Positions 24,108-35,250 of a stretch of 64,000 nt of DNA are shown here, piece after piece (positions within the stretch are counted from its first letter, which is position 1; every line of letters begins with the position of its first letter). Below the pieces are notes generated by a model, which worked only from the letters and a program-made list of their open reading frames with translations, was not told the origin of the DNA and ran no database searches. The stretch spans positions 134,508,533 through 134,572,532 of the forward strand of contig OW799233.1 of the NCBI GenBank assembly GCA_941918925.1, in the 5' to 3' direction. Position numbers and translations under genes: made by a program. Origin of the DNA: Phyto melanocephala. Lineage: Eukaryota; Arthropoda; Insecta; Diptera; Rhinophoridae.

Positions 24108-24145
24108 GGTATGAAACAAAACGAAATACCGCGGTGGCAACGCTT

Positions 24146-24595
24146 TGCAACTTTACTTTTGTAATTGCTGAAAAGTAATGCCATTTTAGCCATTTTAAGG
24201 TTAATCTAGCGATTTTATTTATATTTTATTTTATTTGTATTTAGTGAGATTTTTTAAAAGAACAAAATTGAATATTACTGTTCAATACACAACGTTGATG
24301 CTTTAGTTTAGATTTGTCACCTCAGCGTTACCGCTTAGCGGAATCGCACTTGTTTAGGCTGGTCTGTAAAATTTTAAATTGCTTATATGACTCTTGCAAA
24401 AGTATTTGCAATAAAATATTGAAAGGCTTTTGCTTTATTTATTTACAGTTTTTTCTGCAGAAATACTTGGGCTGACAGCGACTGACTTTGTATAATTTAT
24501 TACCTAAGAGAGATTTGTATCACATAAGCAAGCAATATGATCATGTCATACCCCATCTATAGATCGTTTAAATTCTCAATTATTGGGTGTACATA
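24146..24595. other. AT-rich spacer
   Basis: No feature recognised; includes a short stretch of higher GC at 24310-24360. Confidence 0.4.
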
Positions 24596-25812
24596 CCCAG
24601 TAAAAAAAATAGAAGTAGTGCAAAGTGAATTACATTTTCAAGACTTTTAAATCAATTGTGTAAAAGCATTCATTCTAAATGACTTCCTAAATGTGAAATA
24701 ATTTGTCATAAATGATGTGCTTTAAAATGAATGTAACATCATGCTAAATATCTTAAACAATTCATGTAAACAAACAAATTCAACTCATGAAACATTCGAT
24801 GCTTCTCATTAAATATGCATGAGTTCTAAATATGTACTTAGAATGGAGTGCAATTTATTAATCTACTAGCCAAACCCGGCGCGCGTTGCTACGCCCCTTA
24901 ATGAATCGAAATGCATTCTGAATTTTAATTGAATATCAAGTGCAAAAACCTAAATATTATAATTTATTTTATGGGCGTGGCATTGCCCACTTTTCTAGTC
25001 ACGAAATTGTAAAGTCATAACAGTTCAATATGTGTGCAAAGTTTCAGAAGAATCGGACCAGTGCAAGTACCTCAAAATTATAATTGTTTTTATGGGCGTG
25101 GCCCTGCCCACTTTTTTAATCGCGAAATTGTAAAGTCATAACAGCTCAATATGTGTGCAAAGTTTCAGAAAAATCGGTCTGGTGGAAGTACCTCAAAATG
25201 ATACCTATTTTTTATGGGCGTGGCACTGCCCACTTTTCTAATCACGAAATTATTTAGTCATGACAGCTCGATATGTGTGCAAAGTTTCACAAAAATCGGT
25301 ATGGAGCAAGTACCTCAAAACTATAACCTTTTTTTATGGGCGTGGCCCTGCCCACTTTTATAATCACGAAATTATATGGTTATGACAGCTTAGTATGAGT
25401 GCAAAGTTTCAGAAAAATCGGTCCAGTGCAAGTACCTCAAACTTAAAACTTTTTTAGGGGCGTGGCCCCGCCCACTTTTCTTATCACAAAATTATTTAGT
25501 CATAACAGCTCGATATGTGTGCAAAGTTTCAGAAAATTCGGATAACTAATTTTTATGGGCGTGGCCCCGCCCACTTTTTTCCACCCATAAACACTCCCTG
25601 GTATGTGTACAACAACTTGCCAAAGTTTGAGCCCGATCGGTTTTACAGTTACAGAGTCTATAGCTAACACACACACACACACACATGTAAACACATGATC
25701 TCCAATGACACGCTAATGTTTAAGTCATTAGTGTTTTCACCTAAATTTAATCACTTTGTCACCAGTTGAACCCCTGCAAATCCACTTTTTTGTCAAAGAT
25801 TTTTTTGCTGGG
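24596..25812. mobile_element. Element with CCCAGTAAAAAAA / TTTTTTTGCTGGG ends, hosting family C
   Basis: Ends are CCCAGTAAAAAAA and, in reverse complement, CCCAGCAAAAAAA. Inverted similarity extends inward more loosely: GTGCAAAGTGAATTACATTT on the left, GTGACAAAGTGATTAAATTT on the right, and ATGACTT on both sides. This makes a long, imperfect inverted-repeat element of about 400 bp once the family C insertion (24866-25685) is removed. I found no convincing target duplication (TGTACATA against TAGGTATA). No coding capacity. Confidence 0.65.
24866..25685 (+). mobile_element. Family C element with five to six ~121-bp tandem units
   Basis: Starts CTAGCCAAACCCGGCGCGCG, a head motif shared with the 37-kb copy, and ends in TATAGCTAAC followed by an (AC)n tract. 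Inside, a ~121-bp unit with GGGCGTGGC...GCCCACTTTT, CACGAAATT, ATGTGTGCAAAGTTTCA and AAATCGGT repeats at about 24973, 25094, 25216, 25338, 25458, with a shortened unit at 25557. No open frame. Only one to two units are present at 37 and 55 kb. Confidence 0.8.
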
Positions 25813-26672
25813 TAGGTATACAGATATTTTAAAAATAATTGTCATACCAAAACCTAAATATAGTTGCGATTATACACACACACATCTCTAAAGATTTTTT
25901 TGCAAAACCAATAAATAAAATGTTTGTTTAATACAATATTCTTTTTGTGGATCACAAACAAAAGTTATGAAAAAAAATATTGCATATTCCCCCATTTTTA
26001 GTAATACTTTATCTGTGTAGAATTTTGCCCTAAAATTTTGTATACTTGCATCAAGTATGTATGTATGTATGTATCAGTTGTAAATTTTTAGAGCTTTAAT
26101 TTTTGGTTGTTGTTACTGCATGAAACTAAAAGAGAACGAGAGACAGATATTCGAACTAATTTGCCTGTTTTTTTTTAATTTTTTTAAATTCATTTGTAAA
26201 GATCATCATTATTATCATATTGTTTTTTGCAATGGTGGTAGTTTATGATTTTTTGTGTTTTTTTTTTTTTTGCAAGAGGATGTTCGTGTTTATTGTAATT
26301 TGCGCACTCATACAGCCTATAAAAGCAGAATACAAGGCAATAGCAAAAAAAACCTCATAAATGCTTGTCTTTTTATACGAAATAAATCTATGTATGTGTC
26401 GTTTGCGTTTGTATTTGCAGGTCTGTCCGAATTATTAACTTTTGAAAATACTCGAAACTTAAACGAAATTACAAAAAACCTTGAGGACGGTCAGTGACCA
26501 CGAAATAATACTGGCAGGCGGCTGTCTTTTTGGTTTCATTTCGTTTAGTTTTCTTTTATTATTGCAATTTTCGGTTGTGTGTGAAATCAAGTTGGGTTGG
26601 TTTTCGGTTTTGTTTATTTATTTTTTATTGTTGTATCTTGGTTTTTGTGTTTATTTTTTATTTGTTTGTTTA

Positions 26673-26703
<31 letters not shown>

Positions 26704-27369
26704 GAAAATTACCATATCCTCTGTGTGAAATATCATCTTAAGAAAAACAGCTTAAAAGCGAATCTGTTTTTTGTTGTTGTTGCCATTTTGCAAATTCTTA
26801 ATCAGTTATATCTCACTTTAGTATATAAACAAATTTGGATCGCATTTTGTGGCTGCTTATGCATGGCAAGTTCTTTGTTGCCTTGGAAATAATATTCAAA
26901 AAGTTATATTTTTGGAAAATGCATATTGAAGGCTTGCTTTTTAATATTTTTATTAAGTGTTCAACATTTTTAATACACAGAGTGAGGCTAATTAGTATAT
27001 TGCTTTCCAAAGCTATAATTTTTACTGTTAAGCAATTTTACAGTTTGATCTTTGTAGAAATGTATGTATTTCAGTTCTTCAATGGTTCGACCTAATTTTG
27101 ATACTTTTATCAAATGAAATTGATTTCTAGAGTAAACTTATCGTGGCTTGTCCAGTGTATTCTGCAGCTGCTGTTCCTCTTCTTAGTGAAGGCCTAAATT
27201 TGCAGCGTAAGGAATTCTGCTCACATAGCTGTTCAATTGTCTTAAGCGGCGAACGAAAAAAGAGAACAAAATCTCAATCTTTCTTGCTTGCAGCCTTTAT
27301 ATTTATAATTTGTGTAATTTTGTGTTGATTTTTGTTGGTCAAGCGATATAATTTTTTTCCCACAGAATA
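25813..27369. other. AT-rich DNA with T runs and a (GTAT)n tract
   Basis: A GTAT microsatellite lies at about 26055-26077 and T-rich tracts at 26255-26275 and 26520-26700 create long hydrophobic open frames that are not credible genes. The stretch 27140-27330 is less biased, but neither strand gave a recognisable protein with splice signals. Confidence 0.45.
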
Positions 27370-27680
27370 TCAGCACATGCCATACATCGCGTCAAACCAT
27401 CGATCTAGTAAAGAGAATCTTCTACGGATGATTTATTTCTTGAAGTGACAAAATTTATTGGCTGCCAATTTCTTGCGTTTTAAAATCGTTGAAATATTTT
27501 CTGTGGGTTTATGTGAAGACACCAACTTTGGGCGACTTGAGTAAAGACATTTTATGAATCATTGCCTAAGTGAAATAACAACTGCTTGAAAAAGATAATG
27601 GAAACTTGGACTTCCAGAATCGTTAACAGACAAGTTAGCTGCGGGAACACATGTTTGAAATCATATTCAAACACAAATGC
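27370..27680 (+). pseudogene. Mariner-like transposase C-terminal relic
   Basis: Plus strand. CHTSRQTIDLVKRIF follows the position of the second catalytic aspartate. After a decayed stretch comes FLWVYVKTPTLGDLSKDI (27507 on), which matches the conserved FLWGYVK region before the third catalytic residue's helix. A tail with KKIMETWTSRI and a GGTHV-like end closes at about 27675. Frame changes and stops interrupt. The N-terminal half is absent. Fifth member of the same broad family in the window. Confidence 0.65.
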
Positions 27681-27949
27681 CGTTAAGTGTTCTTCTGTTT
27701 TAAATGTATTTTCAAGCAAATAAGAATGTCATATTTGGCAGTGCCGAATCCGATAATACCTTTTACCGTCATGCACGTAGGTATAATTAGCCTAGATTTC
27801 AGATTTTAAGTTAAACATCACTTTGCCGTATTATATCCGATGGCATTTTTTAATTTTAATTTTTGAATAATTTGATTTAATCCTTTTAAAAGTTGAAGGT
27901 GTTCTAAAACCTTTGGGTACCAATATAGAGGGTGTTAAAGGGGTTCCAC

Positions 27950-28599
27950 TTTTTATACCCTTCACCTGTGGTGCACAAGGGTATATATAGCTTTGCCTTT
28001 CCGTTTGTAATTTCTACAATTTTCATTTCCGACCCCATAAAGTATATATTTTCTGAAAGCTTATGAATAGAGGAGTCGACTAAGCCCTGACTGTCTGTCC
28101 GTCTGTCCGTGTGTTGGTAGAAATCAACTTTTAGAAGCAACTATATGTTCCTCAGATCTCTATATGGTATCAATCTCTTGCAAATATCCAGGAATGAATC
28201 GCTATTGAAATTCAGCACAATCGCCCCGTAACTTTCTGAGGTATGAGCAAAAAACCACGACCACCTAGTTTCTTTTTACAATTACAACAACAACCTACAT
28301 ACATACAGGTTAAAGTAAACGTGCCATCGAATTCCAGCTGAGCCAAAAAAATTTCATTTTATTCAATATATTATTTATATTTTATTATGTTTTTTTATAT
28401 TTTTTTTTTAATTTTTTTAAAAAATTTCTTTAAAAAATTAAAAAAAAATTTTTTTTTAATTTTTTTTGTAATTTGTTTTTTACGTGTATGTACGTATTTT
28501 ATATGAGATGAATGGTGACACAAACAATTGTTATTGCATGACTACTCGTTGTGAAGGGTATATAAGATTCGGCTCGGCCGAATATAGCACTGTTACTTG
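27950..28599 (+). mobile_element. Family A element, complete ends
   Basis: Begins TTTTTATACCCTTCACCTGT, continues through TTTCCGACCCCATAAAG and a CTGTCCGT tract, and ends GTGAAGGGTATATAAG, ATTCGGCTCGGCCGAAT and TGTTACTTG. About 650 bp, shorter than the 9.4-kb copy because the T-rich interior is smaller. Non-coding. The minus-strand frame at 27904-28140 is a shadow. Confidence 0.85.
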
Positions 28600-29034
28600 T
28601 TATTACTAAATTGATTGTACTCATTTTTATAGTGGCGGCCATCAGTTACTTTAATTTGTTTTATAGCTTATTATATTTAGCTACTCAAGCGCTTTTATTT
28701 TATATCTATATCTAAAATAATTTTATTAATTTGTTAATATTATGCTGATATCTTCTTTAGTTTAAAACTGATTTGTCAGTTTTTCCCAGAAAAAATTTGC
28801 AAGACAATGCGGGGTAATTTGGTGTCACCGGCATTTCCAAAAATTATTTATGAATTTGAGAAATTTTATATACTAAAAAACTTATACATTTTTTATATAG
28901 TTTTTATCTGTAATATAATAATAATTAGTGAATAATTTCTTTACGAAAAGCCATGGAAGCATATAATATTTACAAATAGTAAAAAATTTGTCGATAATTT
29001 ATTTGGAAAATAATAAAATTTGATAAAAAAAAAG
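28600..29034. other. AT-rich spacer
   Basis: No coding pattern or repeat termini seen. Confidence 0.4.
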
Positions 29035-29225
29035 AGGTAGTCGTTTTTTTTGCTCATATCTCAGAGAGTTGTAAGAAGATCATTCTTAATTTGAAAATTG
29101 ATTCATTCCGGAATATTTTAAAAAGATTGGTACTACACACATATCTAATCAACATATGGGGCTTTTAAAAATTAACAACAACTTACGGACAGACTAACAT
29201 TGCTCATTTGAACTACGAAAATAAA
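29035..29225 (-). mobile_element. Family A element, old internal relic
   Basis: In reverse complement it shows AGTCTGTCCGTAAGTTG, a short AAAAGCCCCATATG stretch and CTCTGAGATATGAGCAAAAA, in the order found in family A. The ends are missing and divergence is high. Confidence 0.5.
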
Positions 29226-29920
29226 ACCTCCTTATATTTTTAATTTGTTTTGGTGAGTAAACTGATATATATCGACCCCTGTGTGCAAAATTATCGTATG
29301 TTACAAAAACAAAATTTTACAGGAGAACATTTTTGTTACTTTTAAATAAATAAAAACGTAAATAACACTGCTACATATGATGAAATGTAAACAGTGCTAT
29401 CTCCATAACTTAAAATGTTTTATCTGCAGATGGATTAATGAATGTAGAACCAATTTGGATAAAAAAAGTTCGATTTCTAAAAAAAGTGCAATATACGATA
29501 ATATCGCGCAGGGGAGTCGATATCTAGTTTCCCTTTTGTATATACATACATACAAAGAAAAAAATGATTGGGCTAATCGAAATCTAAGAGCAACATACTG
29601 TGATTGAATTTTATGATTGTGATTAAAACATATAATGGTGACAAGTTATCATTATGTATTATGATTAATTAAAGTATCATGAAATTATCAGATATCTATA
29701 TAACTGCAGTTTAAGTCGATAATTTTAATTATTGTTTTTTAATTGCAATTTTTATGCCAATGGGTTTTTTCATTTGTTTATTTTAAAATTTCTTTAATAT
29801 TTTTTTTTAATTTTTGTGTAGTTTTTTGACATTGCAGTCTTTTAAAATAATAAAAATTGCTTAGAAATAAGAAGAACAGTTAAACAGTCAAATTATTATT
29901 AAAAGATCATAGCTTGATGT
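29226..29920. other. AT-rich DNA, no gene supported
   Basis: An open frame of 76 codons (29377-29607) has no recognisable domain, no splice context and ordinary AT-rich composition. Not called. Confidence 0.4.
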
Positions 29921-29924
29921 CTTT

Positions 29925-30265
29925 GTAATCATACTGTTGTTTTACCTATTATTTAATGATTTTTTGCAATTTTAAATTCGTTTGAATGTCATGCTATTTT
30001 TGCAAAGACATTGTACTATTTTTGTCATAATGACTTTTTAAAATCATACTATCTTTAAAGGACAATCATATCGAAATTTCGACAGATAGTAAACAGTAAA
30101 TGATAAGTGTCAAACAAACGTTTGATTATTGTGACAAAATATATGATAAAATAAAAATAACTATTTCTTAATTAGGACAACCAAATATTGCTATAGAGGA
30201 TATAATATGTTCGTTGTGATCATATCGTAACCACAATTTTTATTTGTGTGTACTTATAAGACTGT
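29925..30265 (+). repeat. Dispersed repeat D, copy 1
   Basis: Resembles 40325-40560 in order: CTATTTTTGCAAAGACATT, a TAGTAAACAGTAAATG-like stretch, and GTGATCATATCGTAACCA followed by a T-rich, GTGTGTA end. Probably the end part of an unidentified transposable element. Confidence 0.5.
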
Positions 30266-31119
30266 AAGATAGCTGTTGCTGTACATGACATATTTTTTGA
30301 AAACTGTGATGGCGGTATGCGATGTAGAATAATACTTTTAAAATTATTGTCTGATTTACTGAAGTCGATTGTCTCAAAAATTGCTGGATACAGCAACAGA
30401 AAATTTTTATAAAGAAGAGAAAAATTACAATATTTTACTAATTTGAATCGTGCTAGAAGATTAAAAAAATATATTAGATGCTCAGGCATAAAGGGTCGAG
30501 GTTTAAAGGACAATCTATACGAACAATGTTAAATGAAATTTAATGAAAACGATTAAAAGTTTTTGTTGGGACCAAGTTTGTTGTCTGCACTATTCAATAG
30601 AATTTTTACATAATCAATTTTTTTTATAACTTATCTATTTAACAATAAAAAAAGAAAACATTTAATAAACTCTCGCTACTCGTTCTATCAATATAAGATT
30701 TGTATGTATGTTGCACTTTTGGGTCAGGTTCAAGTTCACCGTATGTACGTACACGTCCTAACATACCATTAATGTTTGCCTATACTGTTTTGTTGTTCTT
30801 TTTGTTGTTATTTTTATTTATCTCAAGATTTTTTGACTTGTGGTAGGTTGATTCTCTGTCTGCTCTGTTTTCGGGAATTTCGTGTTTTTATTGCGATGGA
30901 AGTGTATTTATTTTCAAGTTAAGAGCAAAAAAAAAAACTTGTTTAATGTGAATTTATTGATGTCTCTTGCATACATTCGTTTTCCTTACGAACAAAAATT
31001 GTATTTAATTGATGTTAAAATTATTTTGGTTGTGTTGCTTTTTATTTAGGAGGGTAAATTAAAATTTTTTTAAAAACAGAAAACCATATTGAAAATAATT
31101 TGAAATTATAAAAAGAAAA
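30266..31119. other. AT-rich DNA without recognised feature
   Basis: Contains a 97-codon minus-strand open frame (30220-30513) overlapping repeat D, without a recognisable family. No gene is supported. Confidence 0.4.
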
Positions 31120-31415
31120 ATATTTTATACGCATCTATATATATAAAAATAAGTTGTATTGTGTTAGTAATACCAAGGTTTCTGTATATGTATTTGTTCA
31201 CGAGTTATATAAATTTTAGTGAACACTGCATTCATTTCGAAATATTTGAGTAAATATTTTGATAAACTGAAATACGATTCATTTTTAAATTCATTACAAT
31301 TCGATTTTAGTCAAACCATTACAATAAAAGCAATTTATCACTGATTTAAATGAATTTAAAATGATTTTGTTTCCTTTTTTGCACTACGACGTGTGCAGTG
31401 GGTTCGCTAGTATCA
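31120..31415 (-). mobile_element. CTAGCGAACCC-type element, related in layout to family C
   Basis: In reverse complement it starts ATACTAGCGAACCCACTGCA and ends in TTTTTATATATATAGATG. This head-and-tail layout, CTAG plus a GC-rich head and a TATATATA tail, parallels family C at 37243-37640. The interior differs from the 121-bp units. About 295 bp, non-coding. Confidence 0.45.
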
Positions 31416-32389
31416 TGTAAAAATTGCTGATAATTTTTAAGTATAATTAGGTATTTTTTGCAAATTTGATAAAATCAGAAAAAGTTCTTAGTGTAGTTTT
31501 GTCATAATATAATTACTGTATTTACAAGGTGTCCTAACATGTCATATTGTAATAATGTCCTAAAATAATATTACTGTATATAGTATGAATAAGTTGCTGT
31601 CATAGCTAACCTGCGGCGATTGGTTAAGAAACTGCGCGACTAAGCCGTCTGTAATAATTGTAAGCCGCCCCTTCAATATATGTTAAAAATACAGTAAGTA
31701 TTTTGTTAAAATTTTAAGATAAATAAAAGGAATTGTATTGTTTATTGAAAATATTTTAATAATTGTGACATTATAACAATACGATATTTAAAATACACTA
31801 AATTCACCAACTGCGTTCTTCGATCCATTCGCTATTGAAGGTCTGCAAAGCATTTTAGGACTTTTAAATAATACTATTCCATGGCATAACTTGAATCTAA
31901 ATTGCTAAGCTTAAGTTTCAACTTCAAACTTTACATCTCTACGTGTAATAAAGAGGTAAGCAGATTCAATAGCTGATTCAATAGCAGTACAAATGAGGAA
32001 TAGAGCCTTTAGTGTAACTTTTTGTGGCAAGTTGCCTTATTCAAAAGTAAAATTTTTTTTGTGGCAGACCAAAAAATACACTGTTAATGTATATACATGG
32101 CAAATATTTAAGTTCGCAATCAATAAAGCCAGTTAAAAATAAATAATGGATGATACCACACATTCATACTTGACTTGTAAATATATTTCTAGTTTATTGA
32201 AGACGCCACTCAAAGCACTTAGAGTTTTTAATTTTCAAATTACAAACAGTATCAATTTATCCACACCTCTCGAATTTATACACGGCAAAAAGCTATTCTC
32301 TTTTTACAAACTATTCGTGCGGGGGCCGTTGTCTCATTACATGTAACAGATGTCGCAGTTGATCATTAATTGGTTATTGTTATTGTTTA
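31416..32389. other. AT-rich DNA without recognised feature
   Basis: A short GC-richer stretch at 31600-31670 (CTAACCTGCGGCGATTGG) stands out but matches nothing else here. No gene is supported. Confidence 0.4.
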
Positions 32390-32660
32390 ATACGTACGAA
32401 GTGTCAAGTGGAGACGTTTCGGTAAGACCCGTGGAATTTTCTAGTCTGACCTTAGATATCTCAGTAAGGCTACCAAGTATATATCAAACTAAAATTCTGT
32501 GTGTCTTGGCAGCCAATTCCTCTTTTTCCAAAACCGGACACCAGCGGCAATGGTCGAGTCCGGGTCGGCTTCAATGTTCCCTAACATCCACTGAGTCATC
32601 AATATCGCCAGCGACCTCGAGATATCCTTTCGACCTCGGCTCGCAAGTTGTCATGTAAAG
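32390..32660 (-). pseudogene. Non-LTR retrotransposon 3' relic
   Basis: Minus strand: RPGLDHCRWC (about 32540-32570), the cysteine landmark after RNase H, is followed by LAAKTHRILV and LTEISKVRLENSTG down to about 32400. The last part corresponds to the DISNVKLNDLL-like tail at 34.28 kb. Stops interrupt. It is the shortest of the fragments, and the plus-strand frame at 32350-32658 is a shadow. Confidence 0.55.
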
Positions 32661-34227
32661 AAAATGGTCATTTATTGCCCAAAATAAAAATTTCATGCAC
32701 TTTTGCAAATCCGCTGTAATTTTTTCAATTTTAAAAACTGTTAGAAAATCACGCTTTATGAAAACGATTTAGGTAGAATTGATATATGTATAAGAGTTTT
32801 AGTATAAATTTAATATAAATTAAAATTTAAGTAAACCATATCTATAACCTGTAAATTCAACAAAATTTTATTAATCAATTATGTTTGCACCCACGTACAT
32901 ATACATACATACATATTAATGGATTTTTTGTCAGATTTTTATTTCTTGTTTCTTTTTTTGTATGTTTTTTTTTTCGGGTTTCGCTATGCGTTATTTATTT
33001 TTAGGTCTCCCCTACAAGAAAGTGCATTTTCAGTTTCGATCAGTTTCAGTTATTTTCGGTTGAGTCTCTTTGTGTTCGTTCATTGCTAGACTGGCAGTTT
33101 TGCTGTTATTTTCTTATTCTCATGCGTGTTTTTTTTTTGGAGGATTGTAAATGCAGTTTTTTGTATTTGGTTACCAGTTGTGACTTTGACTATGTATGTG
33201 TTTTAGTGTTTTTTTTTCATTTTTACTTTCAGTTTTTTTTTTTGGTTAAAGGCCATAAATTTACTCCACTGCCATAATTTTGTGTGATTTTCATTATACC
33301 AATATTAATGCAGTTGCCTAAAGATTCCCTCTTTACTCCTGCCTTAAGTTTTTAATGTATCGAATGAGTATAGATCTGTCTGTCCTGTTGTTGTCTCGTT
33401 TGGCTGGTTGTTTAGTTTTGCTGTTTTCTTTTTCGTCAGTGGTGTGTATTTGTTTACGTTATTTCGTGCAGCTTTTGGTCTCTCTGTATATTTGAGTGTT
33501 TTATTTGTATTTTTCGTTTTTGTGGATTTATTAGTTTTTTGTGTGTTAGTGTTTGGATTCTTTTTTGGTAGCTTTTAAAATTTTATTTTTGAGTATTTTT
33601 TATGTGACTTTGTGTGTTTGTTTTTTTTTTGTTGATATTGAATTTTCATTTCTCAAGGCCAAACGTTCATTGCTCCGACTGTGTGTGCTGCCAGTAAACC
33701 AAATTATGTTGCCGGTCTGTTCTCTGTGTGTGTGTGTAATAATTTTATTGCAATTCATTCAGAATGTTTTCATTTCGTTTTCATTGGCTGTTTTAATATT
33801 TTTTTTTTTTGTAATTGCTTCAATTTGTATAAAATTATAAAAGTAAAAGCATATCGTTGGCGATAATAAAGTTTTGTTTTAAACACAAGGCAAATAACAT
33901 GGAAACAATTATGTGTGATGAGACATTATTAAATAAATTTTTCTTTATTTTAAAATTAAGTTTGTTTTAAAGACTATGAAAGAGTAATAGAATTATTGAA
34001 TTTCTGTAGAAATATTTCTTGAAATATGAAATACCTAAGACTGCTTAATTTTTTGTTTATTTTATAATGATTTAACAAGCTTTTTTATATTATTTTTTAA
34101 TAACTTTGATAATTTACAACAGTTTTAATAAATAATTAATATACCTATATGAACATTTACCAAATTTTTTAATTCACCTAATTGTCCTATACTGAATAAG
34201 TTTTCTAAATTTTCTAAATAATTTAGT
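32661..34227. other. AT-rich, T-rich DNA with no supported gene
   Basis: Dominated by TTTTGTGTTT-like sequence. The phenylalanine-rich frames at 33083-33866 follow from T runs and GTGT tracts. No domain or splice evidence. Confidence 0.45.
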
Positions 34228-35250
34228 AGAGTCATCTCGTAGATTTGAGGTGTCTCAGCAGATCGTTTAGTTTGACATTAGATATCTCAGAGAGGTCTTT
34301 TAATAAATATGTTCATCTGGGCTCCTGTGTTTCTTAGCAGTATGAGCTAACCATTCGAAGAAGGAAGTTCGGGTAGGCATGCATGTTTGCCTGTCATTAC
34401 TGCCAACAACCTCGGTTCGTAGGTTGTGATATACGCCTGATATTAAAATTGGGTCACGTAAGCTTTGCTTCATGTATTCAGTCTGCGCCACCTGTTTTTA
34501 GTTTATTTCAAGAAAGTGTCCAGAGATTATGCTTTTGATAGTTCTCGAACGGGTTTGTGACTACTCCCTGGTTGGCGCACTTGCTCGGTTGTTACCATAG
34601 TGACCTTATGCGCTGGGAACCAACTTTATAAATCCTTTTTGCACTGACGGAATAGTTTTGAAGTGGTAGAGTATAACAAGAATGCCTCCATACTGTTGAC
34701 AAAATTATCAATATTCCCATGAATATTTCTGCCATTCAGTATCCTACTTGCATTCCAAATAGCGAAAAATTAACCCTTTAATACATTGTATTCATGCGAT
34801 AAGCAGAAAGAGAGATCTTACCTTAATTCACCAGAGAAGAAATCAGATTCCATACCACAGCACGTCCTACAAATATTCATGTAAATACTAGTGTGGAACT
34901 CTTTTCAAGTTCACCTCTTACTTCAGGAGGAAATTAGAATTTTAGATATCCTGTCGAAATCCGTATAGAGAGTGTCATAATCAGAAGGTTGGATTTAGAT
35001 CTAAGGAAGCATGGCTAGAATTTTCGTACTGCTATACATTTTCGGTCTTCTACAACCAGATGCTTTGTGTCCTATTGCACTACTTGCAGATATGGCCATA
35101 ATATGAATATCGATGGGAACGAGGTGCTACACAGTAATCAGAGCCCCTAAATAACTAGTCCATAGTGCAACTTTAATATTAATGCATGCCCATTTTTGTA
35201 CCCTGTAGAACTAATCTACAACATATTTCAGCCCATCAGATGTAGGAGTT
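34228..35250 (-). pseudogene. Non-LTR retrotransposon relic: inter-domain, RNase H and tail
   Basis: Minus strand, in order from high to low coordinates. A region between RT and RNase H carries LVPIDIHIMAISASSAIG (about 35090). A degraded RNase H follows, ending in WFPAHKVTM (about 34590), which corresponds to the conserved WVPGH motif. Then come NRWRRLN, LLAVMTGKHACLPEL (corresponding to the LTGH motif) and RNTGAQM and LNDLLRHLKS in the tail. Several frameshifts and stops. This domain order fits RNase H-bearing non-LTR elements (I/R1/Jockey-type supergroup). RT itself is not retained. The short frame at 34300-34491 is one piece of it. Confidence 0.7.

Noticed and set aside
22525..24142. GTTGCCAC near 22525 and its inverse GTGGCAAC near 24135 as possible outer inverted ends
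   Set aside because: Similarity stops after about eight bases and the flanks show no duplication. The second word belongs to the third unit of the tandem repeat.
24973..25560. Regular ~121-bp spaced repeats as a CRISPR-like array
   Set aside because: The whole unit repeats with no unique spacers, and the DNA is from a fly. It is an internal tandem array of a mobile element.
26481..26892. Long hydrophobic frames suggesting a membrane protein
   Set aside because: They arise from T-rich low-complexity sequence (TTTATTTTTTATT), with two overlapping frames equally open and no domain or start context.
27140..27330. Possible host exon (minus strand LKTIEQLCEQNSLRCKFRPS)
   Set aside because: No acceptor AG before it and no GT donor after it, and the adjacent sequence is a mariner relic on the other strand.
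33083..33866. Phenylalanine- and cysteine-rich frames
   Set aside because: Explained by T runs and GTGT tracts in two frames at once.
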